In this document: positions 1 to 8,526 of the stretch, in pieces | How positions within the stretch are numbered: the first letter of the stretch is position 1 | Layout of the letters: each line of letters starts with the position of its first letter | Source: Daldinia sp. FL1419 | Lineage: Eukaryota; Ascomycota; Sordariomycetes; Xylariales; Hypoxylaceae | Reading direction: 5' to 3' | NCBI GenBank assembly: GCA_025201765.1 | Contig: MU623721.1 | Coordinates: 1 to 14,029 of the forward strand | DNA: 14,029 bases | Notes under the pieces: generated by a model | The model's input: the letters and a program-made list of their open reading frames with translations, nothing else | Told to the model about the DNA's origin: nothing | Database searches by the model: none | Position numbers and translations under genes: made by a program

Positions 1-221
1 TTAACATTTTATATTTTTTATTTTTAAATTTAAAATTATAATTAAAATATAATTTAATTAATAAATTAAAAAATTAAAATCTTTATATTATTAATTATTA
101 TTTTTATTTATAAATAAAGAATTTTGTAATTAATTATTATATTATTTTTATTAAAATTTCTATATTATTTATATATTAATTGTATTATATAAGGTTGTTT
201 ATTAAGAATGTTTAGATTAAT

Positions 222-482
222 TTATATTAAGAAATTATTTAAATTTATTAAGGTATTTAAGATATTTAATAGATTATTTATTATTGTTGTTATATTATAA
301 GGATTGGTTGTTGTGGTGTTTGAGGAACTTGTGGAGCTTGTTGAGTTGTTGGAATTGGTTGGCGTGTTGGAATTGGTTGGGGTGTTTAAGGGATTGGTTA
401 AGGGTTTATAAATTATATTAAATAAGGTTATATTATTATAATTAAAAATTGTAATATTAATATTATTATTATTAATTTTATT
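222..482 (-). pseudogene. Possible Thr/Ser/Asn-rich coding relic
   Basis: On the minus strand one frame stays open for about 86 codons, from just after a TAA at 483-485 to a TAA at 222-224. It has no in-frame ATG, so it can only be a fragment. Its middle part (about 301-395) reads as Thr/Ser/Asn/Pro repeats such as NPLNTPTNSN followed by a Ser/Thr run, a composition seen in cell-wall or mucin-like stalks of fungal surface proteins. The flanks read as Ile/Asn/Leu, which is simply AT-rich translation. Because this strand has almost no G, TAG and TGA stops are rare, so openness alone is weak evidence. I do not recognise a family. It could equally be non-coding low-complexity DNA. Confidence 0.2.
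301..395. repeat. GT-rich low-complexity tract with 18-bp tandem
   Basis: The + strand is almost only G and T with a few A. It contains two adjacent 18-bp units at 348-365 and 366-383 (GTTGGAATTGGTTGGSGT) differing at one base, plus looser GGATTGGTT-like units at 301-310 and 391-399. The tract stands out sharply from its surroundings. Confidence 0.75.
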
Positions 483-1108
483 TTAATTATAATAATTTTT
501 AGTATAATTTTTAATAAATGTAGGTATATTAGGTTAATTAAAGATTTGAATTTGAGGGAATAGGTTTTTAATAAATTATTTATTTTATTTTAAAAGAATT
601 TTAAAAATAAATTTATATTAATAATAATTATAAATATATATATGTTATTTTATATTTTTTGAATGAAAATGTTATAGAAATTAAAGTATCTTTTGATTTT
701 AATATGTAATGGATATTAAATTTTAATAAAATAAATTGGAATTCAATTATAGAAATTATTTTTAAAAATATATTATAAATTTTTATTAATTGTGTTTTTA
801 TTATAATTTATTATATTTTTAGTTATATATATATTAATTTGGATTATTGAAATAATTGTTATATTATTTATATTAAAATTGATATTTAATTCTTTATTAT
901 TAATATATTTTAATTAAAATTCTTTTATTAATTTAATTATATAAATATTAATTATAATAAATTTCGAAAAAATGGGTAAAATGTAATATTATAATTAGGG
1001 TAATAAAAATATTAATTGTTATGATGAAAAGAATGGTGAAAAAGAGGTGGTGAGTATATTATTATAAAAAGAGAAATTATATTGGTTTTATTTTGTAAAA
1101 TTATTTTA

Positions 1109-1225
1109 TAAGGTGTTGAATTGTTCTTTCTTTAGGTGCTGAACTTTTAGGTAATAATAGTTATAGTACGTAAAACTTTTTAGGTGGGGTTGAAAAAAAA
1201 AGTTCAGATAAAGTTTAAAATTTAT
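1109..1225 (-). other. Short minus-strand open segment (39 codons)
   Basis: An open frame runs between TAA codons at 1226-1228 and 1106-1108. It reads as a Tyr/Phe/Lys/Gln-rich peptide including the string FFFQPHLKSFTYY. There is no ATG start and no recognised domain. G is scarce on this strand, so chance openness is likely. It is noted because the underlying DNA is richer in G and C than its neighbours. Confidence 0.15.
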
Positions 1226-1434
1226 TTATAAAATAGAAATATAATGTAATTTTTAGTGTTATTATTTTTTTTTAATATATTATAATGTTATAATAAATAT
1301 AAATATATGTTATAAATATAGATATATGATAGATGTATAATAGTTTAATTAGTATAAATTTTTTTAAAATTATTTTATTAATAAAAAAAGTTTTAATATT
1401 ATTTATTTATATGTAATGGATGTATATTTCAGAT

Positions 1435-1622
1435 TGTAGGTTTAGTGTTGAAGTTGTTTTTATTTTTTAGAGATTTTAAGGTAGTGTAAATTATTCCTAA
1501 AATCATATATGATAGTATAAAATTCCGGGTTTAAGATTATATATTGGAGCATGAAATCTTGAGGTTGTTTGCCTTTTTTCGTTAGGATTTAGTATTGAAA
1601 TTGTTTCTTCTTTTTTGGGTAT
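1435..1622. repeat. Direct repeat about 40 bp long, spaced 147 bp
   Basis: GTAGGTTTAGTGTTGAAGTT-like sequence at about 1435-1475 recurs at about 1580-1622 (TTAGGATTTAGTATTGAAAT and on). The common core is offset by 147 bp (1447 versus 1594), a multiple of three. Most differences are A/G or C/T transitions. Confidence 0.5.
1506..1622 (-). pseudogene. Possible coding relic, 39 open codons
   Basis: The minus strand is open between a TAA at 1623-1625 and a TGA at 1503-1505. The peptide has a more protein-like composition than other AT-rich frames here; a stretch reads NPNEKRQTTSRFHAPIYN. It overlaps one member of the 147-bp-spaced direct repeat, and the other member (1435-1475) reads similarly in the same frame (TTSTLN versus TISILN). 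That hints at a repeated coding segment. There is no start codon and no family match I can name. Chance openness on a G-poor strand remains possible. Confidence 0.22.
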
Positions 1623-1668
1623 TTAATTGGTTTGTAATTGATTTATTATTAATTATTAATTAGTATTA

Positions 1669-1852
1669 GATGGATAAGGTACTATTATATATAATAATAA
1701 AAGTGAGGATATTTAAATTAATTTAATTAAAAAATGGTTATTTTAAGAATATATTTTGGTTGGAGATCAAAATATATGGAATTAAATATAAGATTAAAGT
1801 GGGTTTTTACCATTATGTCATATGATCAACATTCCCACATATTATTAATAAA
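1669..1852 (+). repeat. R1 repeat, copy a
   Basis: Begins GATGGATAAGGTACTATTAT and ends near CATTCCCACATATTATTAAT. It aligns over about 180 bp with 4326-4508 (same orientation) and 2769-2945 (inverted). Differences from the better-preserved 4326 copy are mostly C-to-T and G-to-A, for example ACCATTGCATA to ACTATTATATA, consistent with RIP. Confidence 0.75.
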
Positions 1853-1861
1853 TAATTATTT

Positions 1862-1987
1862 TTATTATTTATTATTTATTACTACTCCGATTTACCTAAA
1901 ATATATTATAGGTATCTGGTCTATCTTTTGATATTTGTTCCAAGTAAAAACTATATTTCAGAGAAAACTTACTTACTATTTATTTAA
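1862..1987 (-). repeat. A repeat, copy 1 (reverse)
   Basis: Reverse-complement relative of 9341-9483, sharing TTTACCTAAAATATATTATA, GGTATCTGGT and ACTTACTTACTATTT in matching order. It joins Y-family sequence at 1988 exactly as the copy at 9984-10113 joins Y at 10114. Confidence 0.7.
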
Positions 1988-2262
1988 TTATATTATATTA
2001 TTATAATTTTAATTTTATTTTATATTTTTATTAAAATTTACTTTTTAATAAAAATAATTAAATTTTAATATAAAAAAACATTTAATATATTATAATACCC
2101 AAACTTTATAAAATAATATAATAATAGCCTAAATATAAGGTAATAACAAAATCCAAAATAACTTCATTATTTTCTTTAATAAATAATAAAAGTATTGTTG
2201 CATTATATAGAGGTTATTCTGGGGGAGGGCTGGGGTATGTGAGATCTGTGCAGTGTATAAAT
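1988..2262 (+). repeat. Y repeat fragment, forward, truncated
   Basis: Matches 10114-10441 in order: TATATTATTATAATTTTAAT, TTTAATATAAAAAAACATTT, then AATAAATAATAAAAGTATT and the G-rich GGTTATTCTGGGGG segment. Similarity stops near 2262, where sequence equivalent to 10445 onward is absent. Confidence 0.7.
2221..2235 (+). repeat. G-rich tract
   Basis: GGGGGAGGGCTGGGG has three G runs, with further GG pairs close by. The same tract recurs at 10411-10425 with one C-to-T change, but is degraded in the Y copies at 9601-9630 and 7600-7655. It is possibly able to form a G-quadruplex if a nearby GG completes it. Confidence 0.6.
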
Positions 2263-2768
2263 TATTTTTATTAATTTTTCTATTTAATTATTTTAATATC
2301 TTCTTTAAAATATAATATTTTTTATTTTTTATTTTATTAGAACCTATTAATTTTTAAAGAATAACTTTTTTAAACATTCTTTTAACCTTTTTCTTAATAT
2401 ACATGAATTTTTAAGTATTAAGTTTTATTTAATCAAATTAAACTTTCAAATATTAATTTATTTAATTTTTTGTATAATTTCTTATAATAATTTATAATTT
2501 TTTAATTTCTTATTAAAGATATTATTTATTTTCTTTCTTAATTACTAATAATTACCCTAATTTATTAACATTTTATTTGATTATTTTAATATTTACCTTT
2601 TTTAAAATATCGTTAATTATAAAGTAATTAAAATATAAGGTATATTTCATAATAATGAATATTAATTTTGAATTAAAATTTATATTTAATATATAAATCT
2701 TTAAAAATTAAATCTTTTGAACATTATCTTTTCTATAATATCTTATAATAATTTATGATTTTATTTTT
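2263..2768. other. G-depleted AT-rich DNA with inverted R2 fragment
   Basis: C is kept and G nearly absent on the + strand. From about 2425 to 2660 the sequence aligns in reverse with an R2 unit of 12790-13030, sharing TATTTAATCAAATTAAACTT, CTTATAATAATTTATAATTT and TCTTATTAAAGATATTATTT in order. No coding or RNA gene is visible. Confidence 0.55.
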
Positions 2769-2945
2769 GTGGGAATGTTGGTCATGTGACCATAGTGGGA
2801 TAAGACCCACTTTAATTCTTTATTTAATTCCACATATTTTACTTGGAAACCAAAATACGTTGTTTTTAAAATAGCCACTTTAAATTCAATATATTTGAAT
2901 ACCCTTATTTTATCATTATATATAATGATACCTTATTTATCCATC
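2769..2945 (-). repeat. R1 repeat, copy b (inverted)
   Basis: Reverse complement of R1: GGGAATGTTGGTCATGTGAC opens it, and TACCTTATTTATCCATC closes it. It contains GGTCATGTGACC, a near-palindrome also present in the other copies. Confidence 0.75.
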
Positions 2946-2959
2946 AGTTTTTAATTAAA

Positions 2960-3235
2960 TATATTATCTATTTTATTCCTTAAGTATTAGTAACTATTTC
3001 TATTAATTAGCCTTTTATTTAATTATTTAATTACCTTCTTTAGGATATAATTACCTTATATTTAAATAATTATTAAAGTCCATATTCAATTAGAATTCCT
3101 ATTCAAATAGAAGTCTTATCCTATTGGAATTCTTATTTAATTAAAGTTCTTATTTAATAATAATTAAAATTCCTATTTAACATCTTGGTTAAATAATTTA
3201 TAAAAGAATTTTATTAATGTAAATCCTTATTTTAT
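2960..3235 (-). repeat. R2 fragment, inverted, with short internal repeats
   Basis: AATTAGCCTTTTATTTAATT, ATTACCTTCTTTAGGATATA and ATTACCTTATATTTAAATAA match the reverse complement of 13064-13140. From 3075 to 3185 there follow about five degenerate copies of a roughly 20-bp unit like AATTCCTATTCAAATAGAAG. Confidence 0.6.
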
Positions 3236-3510
3236 TGAAAAAACTATATATCATCAGAAGTTATAAATGTGAATATCAAATATATAAAAATCGCAACCCA
3301 TTTTAATTTATCATATTATATTAAAATTAATTTAAAAAATATGAATAATTAATATTATTTAAAATATTTTATATATAATTATAATTAGAAATAATTGTAC
3401 AATAGCAGAAAATATCCAAAATTGTAGGTCTTTTTTCTTGAATTCTTTATAAATTCATTAGTCAATTGGAATTATAATGTAATTAATGAAATAAGAAAAA
3501 CATCGATTTT
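3236..3510. other. AT-rich DNA without recognisable features
   Basis: I find no open frame, RNA gene or convincing repeat relationship to the rest of the window here. Confidence 0.4.
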
Positions 3511-3511
3511 T

Positions 3512-3713
3512 AATTATTATATAATATATAAGGAACAATTATAATTATAAAATTCAAATTATTTTTATTATTTTTAGAATTTTAAAAAGAATAATGAGGC
3601 TTTTTATACAATTGTATCATACAATATATAGCGAAAAATTATAATTATAAAATTCAAATTATTATTATTATTATTGGAATTCTGAAATGGAACAATAAGG
3701 CTTTTTATGGAAT
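3512..3713 (+). repeat. 100-bp tandem duplication
   Basis: Two adjacent units share AATTATAATTATAAAATTCA (starting at 3537 and 3637) and AATAAGGCTTTTTAT/AATGAGGCTTTTTAT near their ends. They differ by scattered transitions and small A/T-run changes. The period is 100 bp. Confidence 0.75.
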
Positions 3714-4320
3714 TATTATAAAGGAGAAAATCTTTCTACATTATTTTTAAATTTATTAATCTAATATACCTTCCTAAATAAAACCAATAAATAGATTTAA
3801 AATATATAATATTAAAAATATAATCTTTTTATATTTTTAAGTTAAAATATTCCTTTAATTATATTTTTTTAATAATTCTTTTATTTATTTTTTATTTTTA
3901 TTATACCATTTAGTTTATATTCTTAAACACCTTGACTTTTAAATAATCTAAAATATCCATTAAATTTATTTATTTTTTAAAATAAATATATTTATCCTTT
4001 AATAATATTTTTATAAATCTATTTATATTTATATTATTTAAATTAATGTTATTAATTTTAATATAACTTCCTTAAATTTCCTACCTAAATTAATAATTAT
4101 ATATATTTATATATTTTAATCTTATTTTAAATTTTTTAAATTTTTAATAATTAATTCAATTATTTATTTATTATTATATAATAAGAATATAATTTCTTTT
4201 TTTAATTTCTTTTTAAAATTTTTAATTAATTATAATATGTAAAATTTTTCTATTGTAATTTAAATTAAGATAAATAATTTAATTTTAATAATAAAAATAA
4301 TAATTATTTTTTTATTTATT
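3714..4320. other. AT-rich, G-poor DNA
   Basis: Almost pure A/T with scattered C and very little G up to about 4150. No feature could be supported. Confidence 0.4.
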
Positions 4321-4325
4321 TGTTG

Positions 4326-4508
4326 GATGGATAAGGTACCATTGCATATAATAGTAAAAGTGAAGGTATTTAGATATATTCAGTCAAAAGTAGTTGGAGA
4401 AGATAAGTCTGTATTCTGATCGTACGATCAGAATACGTGGTTATATACAGGATTAAAGTGGGTCTTGTACCACCACAGTCACATGACCACTATTCCCATA
4501 TTATTAAT
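4326..4508 (+). repeat. R1 repeat, copy c (best preserved)
   Basis: Opens GATGGATAAGGTACCATTGC and ends near ACTATTCCCATATTATTAAT. It keeps GC-containing words lost in the other two copies, such as TGCATA, GTACCACCACAG and CACATGACC, so it is the least mutated copy. A perfect 26-bp palindrome lies in its centre. Confidence 0.75.
4411..4436. repeat. Perfect 26-bp palindrome
   Basis: GTATTCTGATCGT followed immediately by ACGATCAGAATAC: two 13-base arms, no spacer, no mismatch. The equivalent positions in R1 copies a (about 1745-1780) and b (about 2835-2865) show only imperfect arms. The palindrome is therefore either ancestral and since degraded, or perfected in this copy. Confidence 0.9.
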
Positions 4509-4587
4509 TTTTTAATCAATAATTCCACCAAATAATTTTATTATATATATTGAACTGGTGCAGTGTGAGTACGTGGTTAATACAATA

Positions 4588-4626
4588 GGGATACGTAATA
4601 GGAGTACGCAGCAGGAGTACATAATA
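4588..4626 (+). repeat. 13-bp minisatellite, three units
   Basis: Three consecutive 13-bp units: GGGATACGTAATA, GGAGTACGCAGCA and GGAGTACATAATA. A looser GAGTACGTGGTTAATA unit precedes them at about 4567-4582. CpG is retained. Confidence 0.7.
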
Positions 4627-4659
4627 GGAACTATTCCGGAAGACCCCCTAATAAATCCT

Positions 4660-4860
4660 TATAAAATTTACATATATTTATTTAGATATATATAGGCCTT
4701 AATAATTATTTTCTTACTTAATTAATATAAATTATAAATAATTCTTTAAAAATTATTTCCATATAATTTTATATAAATAATATACATTTTTTTGGACTTA
4801 TACCTCATTATACGTACTATTATTACAAAATAATCATATATAACAATTCATTTATCTGAT
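4660..4860. other. AT-rich spacer
   Basis: C-retaining, G-poor AT-rich sequence without visible features. Confidence 0.35.
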
Positions 4861-4875
4861 TATTTTAATACTTTT

Positions 4876-4982
4876 GTCAGGATATAGTCACTTTATATCC
4901 TCAAGCTTGTACAGCTTTTGGTTACTATAGGTTAGTTGAAGTGTAGGGCATATCCTGCAGGAGCTATTAAAGCTCCTGTTTA
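4876..4982 (-). repeat. R2 core fragment, inverted
   Basis: TATAGGTTAGTTGAAGTGTA and GGGCATATCCTGCAGGAG are the reverse complement of the R2 core at 5611-5640 and 6017-6035. It ends in the inverted repeat CAGGAGCT-ATTAA-AGCTCCTG (4958-4978), which could form a small hairpin. Confidence 0.65.
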
Positions 4983-5138
4983 ATATTTATAAAATTTTTT
5001 AATTAACCATATTATTAATAAATAAAATATTATTAATAATTTTAAAAATATTGTTTTTATTTAGTTTTAAAGTATATCCTTATCCAGGATGAAGTCCAAT
5101 ATATTATATTAAAACTTTTCTAATAAATTATTATATGA

Positions 5139-5200
5139 AATTAATAAGAAATTAATAAATAATTAATAAAAATTAATAAAATAATTGATAAATTAATAAG
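5139..5200. repeat. AATTAATA simple repeat
   Basis: Irregular iterations of ATTAATAA/AATTAATA, low complexity only. Confidence 0.6.
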
Positions 5201-5299
5201 GAATAAAAAAACACATTAAAAATTTAAAGTTTAAGAAAATATTTATAATTAAATATATCTTTATTTAAACTAATTAGATAAAAAAATAATTTATTTATA

Positions 5300-6480
5300 T
5301 TAAATTTAGTTCTTACAAGATATACCCTAACCCTATACTTTTATTGTACAAAATTCTATAGTTTTAAAAATTAATAATTCTATCCTTAAGAACTTAAATT
5401 AATTAAATAAGAAAACAATTTCTAAAGAGTTCTAAAAATAGCTCCTACAAGATATACCTTAACCCTACACTTTTATCGTACAAATCTCTATGGAAAAACT
5501 AATAATTCTATACTTGAGAACTAAAGTTAATCAAACAGGAAACAACTTCTAAAAACCAATTTATATTAAATATAAGCTTCAATTAAATAATAAACAAAAA
5601 CTATAATAACTCCTACAGAATATACCCTACATCTCAACTAACCCATAACAAACCAAAAGCTATATAAACTCAAAAATACAAAATAACTATATCCTAAAAA
5701 AAATAGAACAATCAGGTAAAAAAACAGATACATATAACTAATTACTTACCAATGGTAACGCATTCTAAAAAAATATCTTCAAAAGAAAAAACTAAAACTA
5801 TATATTCTCGTACAAAGACTCTATACAAAAACTAAACTATAAAACCTTATAAACCTTCACTAATCAAACAAGAAAAATAACTCTCAAAAGTTTATTTATA
5901 TCCAAAAGAGCTATAGAAACCTAGAAAGTCTAAATCTAAAAAAGCTAATAGGGTCTCTACAGAAGAATATATATAACCTAATCGCTCTACACCAATTCAA
6001 TATAAACTCTAATAACTCCTGCAGGATATACCCTGCAATTTTATCATACAAATCTCTATCAAAAATTAACAATTCTATATTTAAAAACTTAAACTAATCA
6101 AACAAAAAATCAACTTCTAAAGAATTTTAATAGTTCTTGTAAAATATACCCTAACCTTACACTTTTATCATACAAAACTCTATAGAAAATTAATAATTTT
6201 ATATTTAAAAACTTAAGCTAATCAAACAGGAAAACAATTCTTAAGGGCTTATTTATATATTAAAAAACCTATAAAAGGGTTAGATTAACAAACTTCATCC
6301 TAACCCTATCACCCCAACTTATTACTATAAAGAAATCAATAATTCTATACTTAAAAACTTAAGCTAATCAAATAAAAAAATAACTCTTAAGGGTTTATTT
6401 ACATATCAAAAAACTTATAGAAATTTTAGAAAAATTAACTCCATAAAGGCTAATAAAATCTTACAACTTCAATTACATAA
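5300..6480 (+). repeat. R2 repeat array, C-retaining
   Basis: At least five copies of a core like TCCTACAAGATATACCCTAA start near 5311, 5443, 5611, 6017 and 6135. Most are followed by ACTTTTATCRTACAAA, a CTAATCAAACAGGAAAACAA segment and CTCTTAAGGGCTTATTTATA. Spacing varies (132, 168, 406 and 118 bp), so units are partly deleted or interrupted. The best-preserved core (6017) holds the palindrome TCCTGCAGGA. Short open stretches exist in some units but are not kept between units, so I do not call a gene. G is almost absent on the + strand, as expected for one-sided mutation. 5630-5990 carries the ACCAATGGTAACGCATTC segment shared with 13546-13568. Confidence 0.75.
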
Positions 6481-6490
6481 TTATATTATA

Positions 6491-6532
6491 GCCCTCTCTA
6501 AACCCCCCACTTTCCTACCCCCCCTTTTTTTT
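6491..6532 (+). repeat. C-rich polypyrimidine tract
   Basis: CCCTCTCTAAACCCCCCACT is followed by TTCCTACCCCCCC and a T run. It contains two long C runs and no G. Confidence 0.8.
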
Positions 6533-6573
6533 AAAAACAAAAAAAAAACTTATGTAATTAAGGTGATTCAATT

Positions 6574-6658
6574 ATAAAAATAATTAAAAAAGAAATTTAA
6601 TTAAAAACATAAGAATATAAAAATAACTAAAAAGAAATTTAATTAAAAATATAAAAAT
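6574..6658 (+). repeat. 43-bp tandem repeat, two units
   Basis: ATAAAAATAATTAAAAAAGA and AATTTAATTAAAAACATA recur 43 bp downstream as ATAAAAATAACTAAAAAGA and AATTTAATTAAAAATATA. Confidence 0.6.
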
Positions 6659-6659
6659 A

Positions 6660-7062
6660 ATTTTAAATATATTTATAATATTATATTACATAAATTTAAA
6701 ATTGTATTTAATTATTATTATTATAAGTATTTAAAAAGATTTTTTAATAAATATTAAGGTGTAAATTATTTTGTTATTAATTGGTTATTAATCTTTTCTT
6801 ATTATTAAATATATTTTATATTACTAGAAAGAATTATGTTTATTAATTTTATAAATATAAATTTATATATAATTAAATATTTACTTATTTTATATTAGTG
6901 GTTTAATTGTAATATAATTTCTTAAATATATATATATTAATATAATTTTTAAAATAAATTTATTTGGCTTTTTAGAATATTTTATATAATGAATAATTTT
7001 AAATATCTAAATATTATTTCAAAAATTCTAATAAATCTTTTTTATATATTTTCCTATATTTA
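6660..7062. other. AT-rich DNA without features
   Basis: No supported gene, RNA or repeat match. Similarity to Y/Z begins only near 7090, so this side marks the outer limit of that copy. Confidence 0.4.
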
Positions 7063-7191
7063 TTAATTTTTATTAGAAATATTTAAATAAAATTGTTGCC
7101 CTGGAAAGGCGTAGCCACATTCTTTGTGTGGTTTTCTGTCCTTGGTGAATAAGTTATTTTTATAACATGTAACTGTATTGGGATTGTAATT
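7063..7191 (-). pseudogene. C-G-Y-A-F frame relic, copy 1
   Basis: The frame reads from 7191 to a TAA at 7063-7065, 42 codons. It has the motif TCYKNNLF near its start and KECGYAF in the middle. The same frame is open to a stop in the copies at 9255-9338, 10868-10996 and 12056-12151. This copy keeps two Cys and several Lys/His codons and is among the least mutated. There is no ATG; the frame meets TAA directly upstream, beside an AT-rich inverted repeat (7199-7222). It may therefore be a last exon with an upstream splice acceptor, or the tail of a longer dead frame. After GYAF the sequence departs from the other copies. The family is not recognised. Confidence 0.4.
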
Positions 7192-7198
7192 TTAATAT

Positions 7199-7222
7199 AA
7201 TATAATATTAAAATATTATATT
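7199..7222. repeat. AT-rich inverted repeat (hairpin)
   Basis: AATATAATATT-AA-AATATTATATT: perfect 11-base arms with a 2-base spacer. The same structure lies next to the other C-G-Y-A-F relics at 10837-10860 (one arm change) and 12025-12048 (perfect). Confidence 0.8.
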
Positions 7223-7876
7223 AAATTGAAGATATTATAATAGTTTTTAATAAGGAAATTAAAATATTAAAGGAAGTTTAATAATGGGATAAAATTGGAA
7301 AAGTAATAAAATATTTACAAATATGTAAATTTCTTTTATTTAATATAATATATATATGAAAATAAAGTAGGTTTTTTGAGGTAATATTGGATTATGAATG
7401 TAATAGGTATGGTAATATTATATTATAATATTATAAAATGTAAATAAGGTATATAAAGAGGATTAAGGTTAGTTGGGAAAGGTTATAAATTAATAGTATT
7501 ATTTTAAACCATTTTAAAAAATAAATATAATATTATGGTATTAAAAAGAAGATTATAAAAGTAAAAATGGATAGTAATTTTTTATAAAAATATGAAATTA
7601 TTTATATATATTTATACCTTATATAAACTATATATATCCCAATTTTTTCTTAAAACAATTTTTTTATAATATAATAATATTTTTGTTATTTATTAAAAAA
7701 AATAATAAAATTATTTTAAATTTTATTATTATTTTATATTTGGATTATTATTATATTATTTTGCAAAGTTTAGGTATTATAATATATTAAATGTTTTTTC
7801 ATATTAAAATTTAATTATTTTTATTAAAAGATGAATTTTAATAAGAATATAAAATAAAATTAAAATTATAATAATA

Positions 7877-8015
7877 TAGTTTAATTGGATAAGTAGTAGG
7901 TAGGTTTTCTCCAGAATATGGTTTTTATTTGGAATAAATATTAAAAGATGGATTGGATATTTGTAATATATTTTAGGTAAATTGGAATAGTAATAAATAA
8001 ATAATAATAATAAAT
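7877..8015 (+). repeat. A repeat, copy 2
   Basis: GTTTAATTGGATAAGTAGTA through GGTAAATTGGAATAGTAATAA matches the well-preserved copy at 9343-9483. Differences are almost all C-to-T or G-to-A (for example GGATAGGCGGCGGG to GGATAAGTAGTAGG). Confidence 0.75.
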
Positions 8016-8412
8016 AAAATTTTTTAAAACTTTTTCATTAAATTAAAAGGGTTAATAGGTAAGTTTTAATATTTTTATTTTATTAATTATATATTTTTAT
8101 AAGTATTTATTTTATTTATTAAAGAATTAATATAAAATATTATTCTTTATAAGATATAATTTTTATTTTTATCAAAAATAATATAAAAAATTATTAATAT
8201 TTTAATATAAATAATAAATAAATTTCTTAATAATATATTATTTAAAATAAAATAATAAATAAAAATATATTTTTATATAAAGGTGATTAGTCTTTAAAGC
8301 AGAGATCTTCTTTTATTTAATAAATTACTTAATTTCATTAATTTATTAATTATACCTAATATATCTATATTTTAAATTTATTTTAAAAAATGTATTTAAA
8401 TATGGTTATATA
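8016..8412. other. AT-rich spacer between element copies
   Basis: No match to Y, Z, A or R2 and no reading frame supported. GGTGATTAGTCTTTAAAGCA at 8282-8301 is slightly richer in G/C but is not recognised. Confidence 0.4.
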
Positions 8413-8526
8413 TATTTAATTAGTGCAGACTATAAAAGAGCGTTGTCTGATCCCGATGAAGCCCTGCTAGTAGCCCATTAGTTTATCAAACAGGTTCAAT
8501 TACTTATATATAAAATAATATTATAA
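8413..8526 (+). pseudogene. SADY-frame coding relic, single unit
   Basis: The + strand reads ISADYKRALSDPDEALLVAH, then TAG at 8479-8481, then FIKQVQLLIYK and on to TAA at 8524-8526. It aligns in frame with the better-preserved unit on the minus strand at 11815-11958. The TAG stands at the position where that unit has TGG (Trp), exactly what a G-to-A change makes. Only one unit is present, against two or more in the 11.7-12.0 kb copy. The function is not recognised. The Leu-rich, charged helical look could fit the C-terminal tail of a LINE-type polyprotein, but that is a guess. Confidence 0.5.

Larger units (their letters stand above)
1..1668. other. C-depleted AT-rich decayed DNA
   Basis: This stretch has very little C on the + strand while G remains common, for example throughout 301-600 and 1010-1220. 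That is what one-sided C-to-T mutation would leave. No long open frame, RNA gene or recognisable element is visible. Local features (GT-rich tract, two minus-strand open segments, one 147-bp-spaced direct repeat) are listed separately. 1-300 and 481-960 hold only AT-rich sequence in which I see nothing else. Confidence 0.6.
1669..2945. mobile_element. Candidate element bounded by inverted R1 copies
   Basis: R1 copies face each other at the two ends: GATGGATAAGG on the left, CCTTATTTATCCATC on the right. They give about 180-bp terminal inverted repeats around roughly 1.28 kb. The interior holds a reversed A repeat (1862-1987), part of Y (1988-2262) and an inverted R2 fragment (2425-2660). No transposase frame survives and no convincing target-site duplication is visible next to the ends, so this may be an arrangement of repeats and not one element. 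Confidence 0.4.
7063..8015 (-). mobile_element. Y element copy, reverse, ending in A repeat
   Basis: Reverse complement of about 9984-10996 in full order: the C-G-Y-A-F relic (7063-7191), AT inverted repeat (7199-7222), AGGTTAGTTGGGAAAGGTTA (7466-7485, matching TAACCTTTCCCAATTAACCT at 9777-9796), the degraded G-rich segment (about 7610-7655), then A repeat copy 2 (7877-8015). G is kept and C is nearly absent. No transposase or reverse transcriptase frame can be read. A segment near 7448-7515 shows an open run (VSWERL) partly shared with other copies, too short to call. Confidence 0.65.

Noticed and set aside
1734..1931. 65-codon ATG open frame on the + strand
   Set aside because: It runs across the end of R1 copy a and into reversed A repeat copy 1, and is not kept in the other copies of either repeat. 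The peptide is Ile/Tyr/Leu-rich as expected from AT-rich chance translation.
5325..5334. CCCTAACCCT, telomere-like
   Set aside because: Only about one and a half TTAGGG units, and it lies in the R2 core, whose other copies read differently at this place (CCCTGCAATT, CCCTACATCT).
5300..6480. Open stretches in R2 units as a coding gene
   Set aside because: Individual units show open runs (for example 5463-5549), but small insertions shift the frame between units and stops differ, so no shared frame could be followed.
6617..6658. CRISPR-like repeats
   Set aside because: Only two adjoining AT-rich units without distinct spacers; ordinary tandem duplication.
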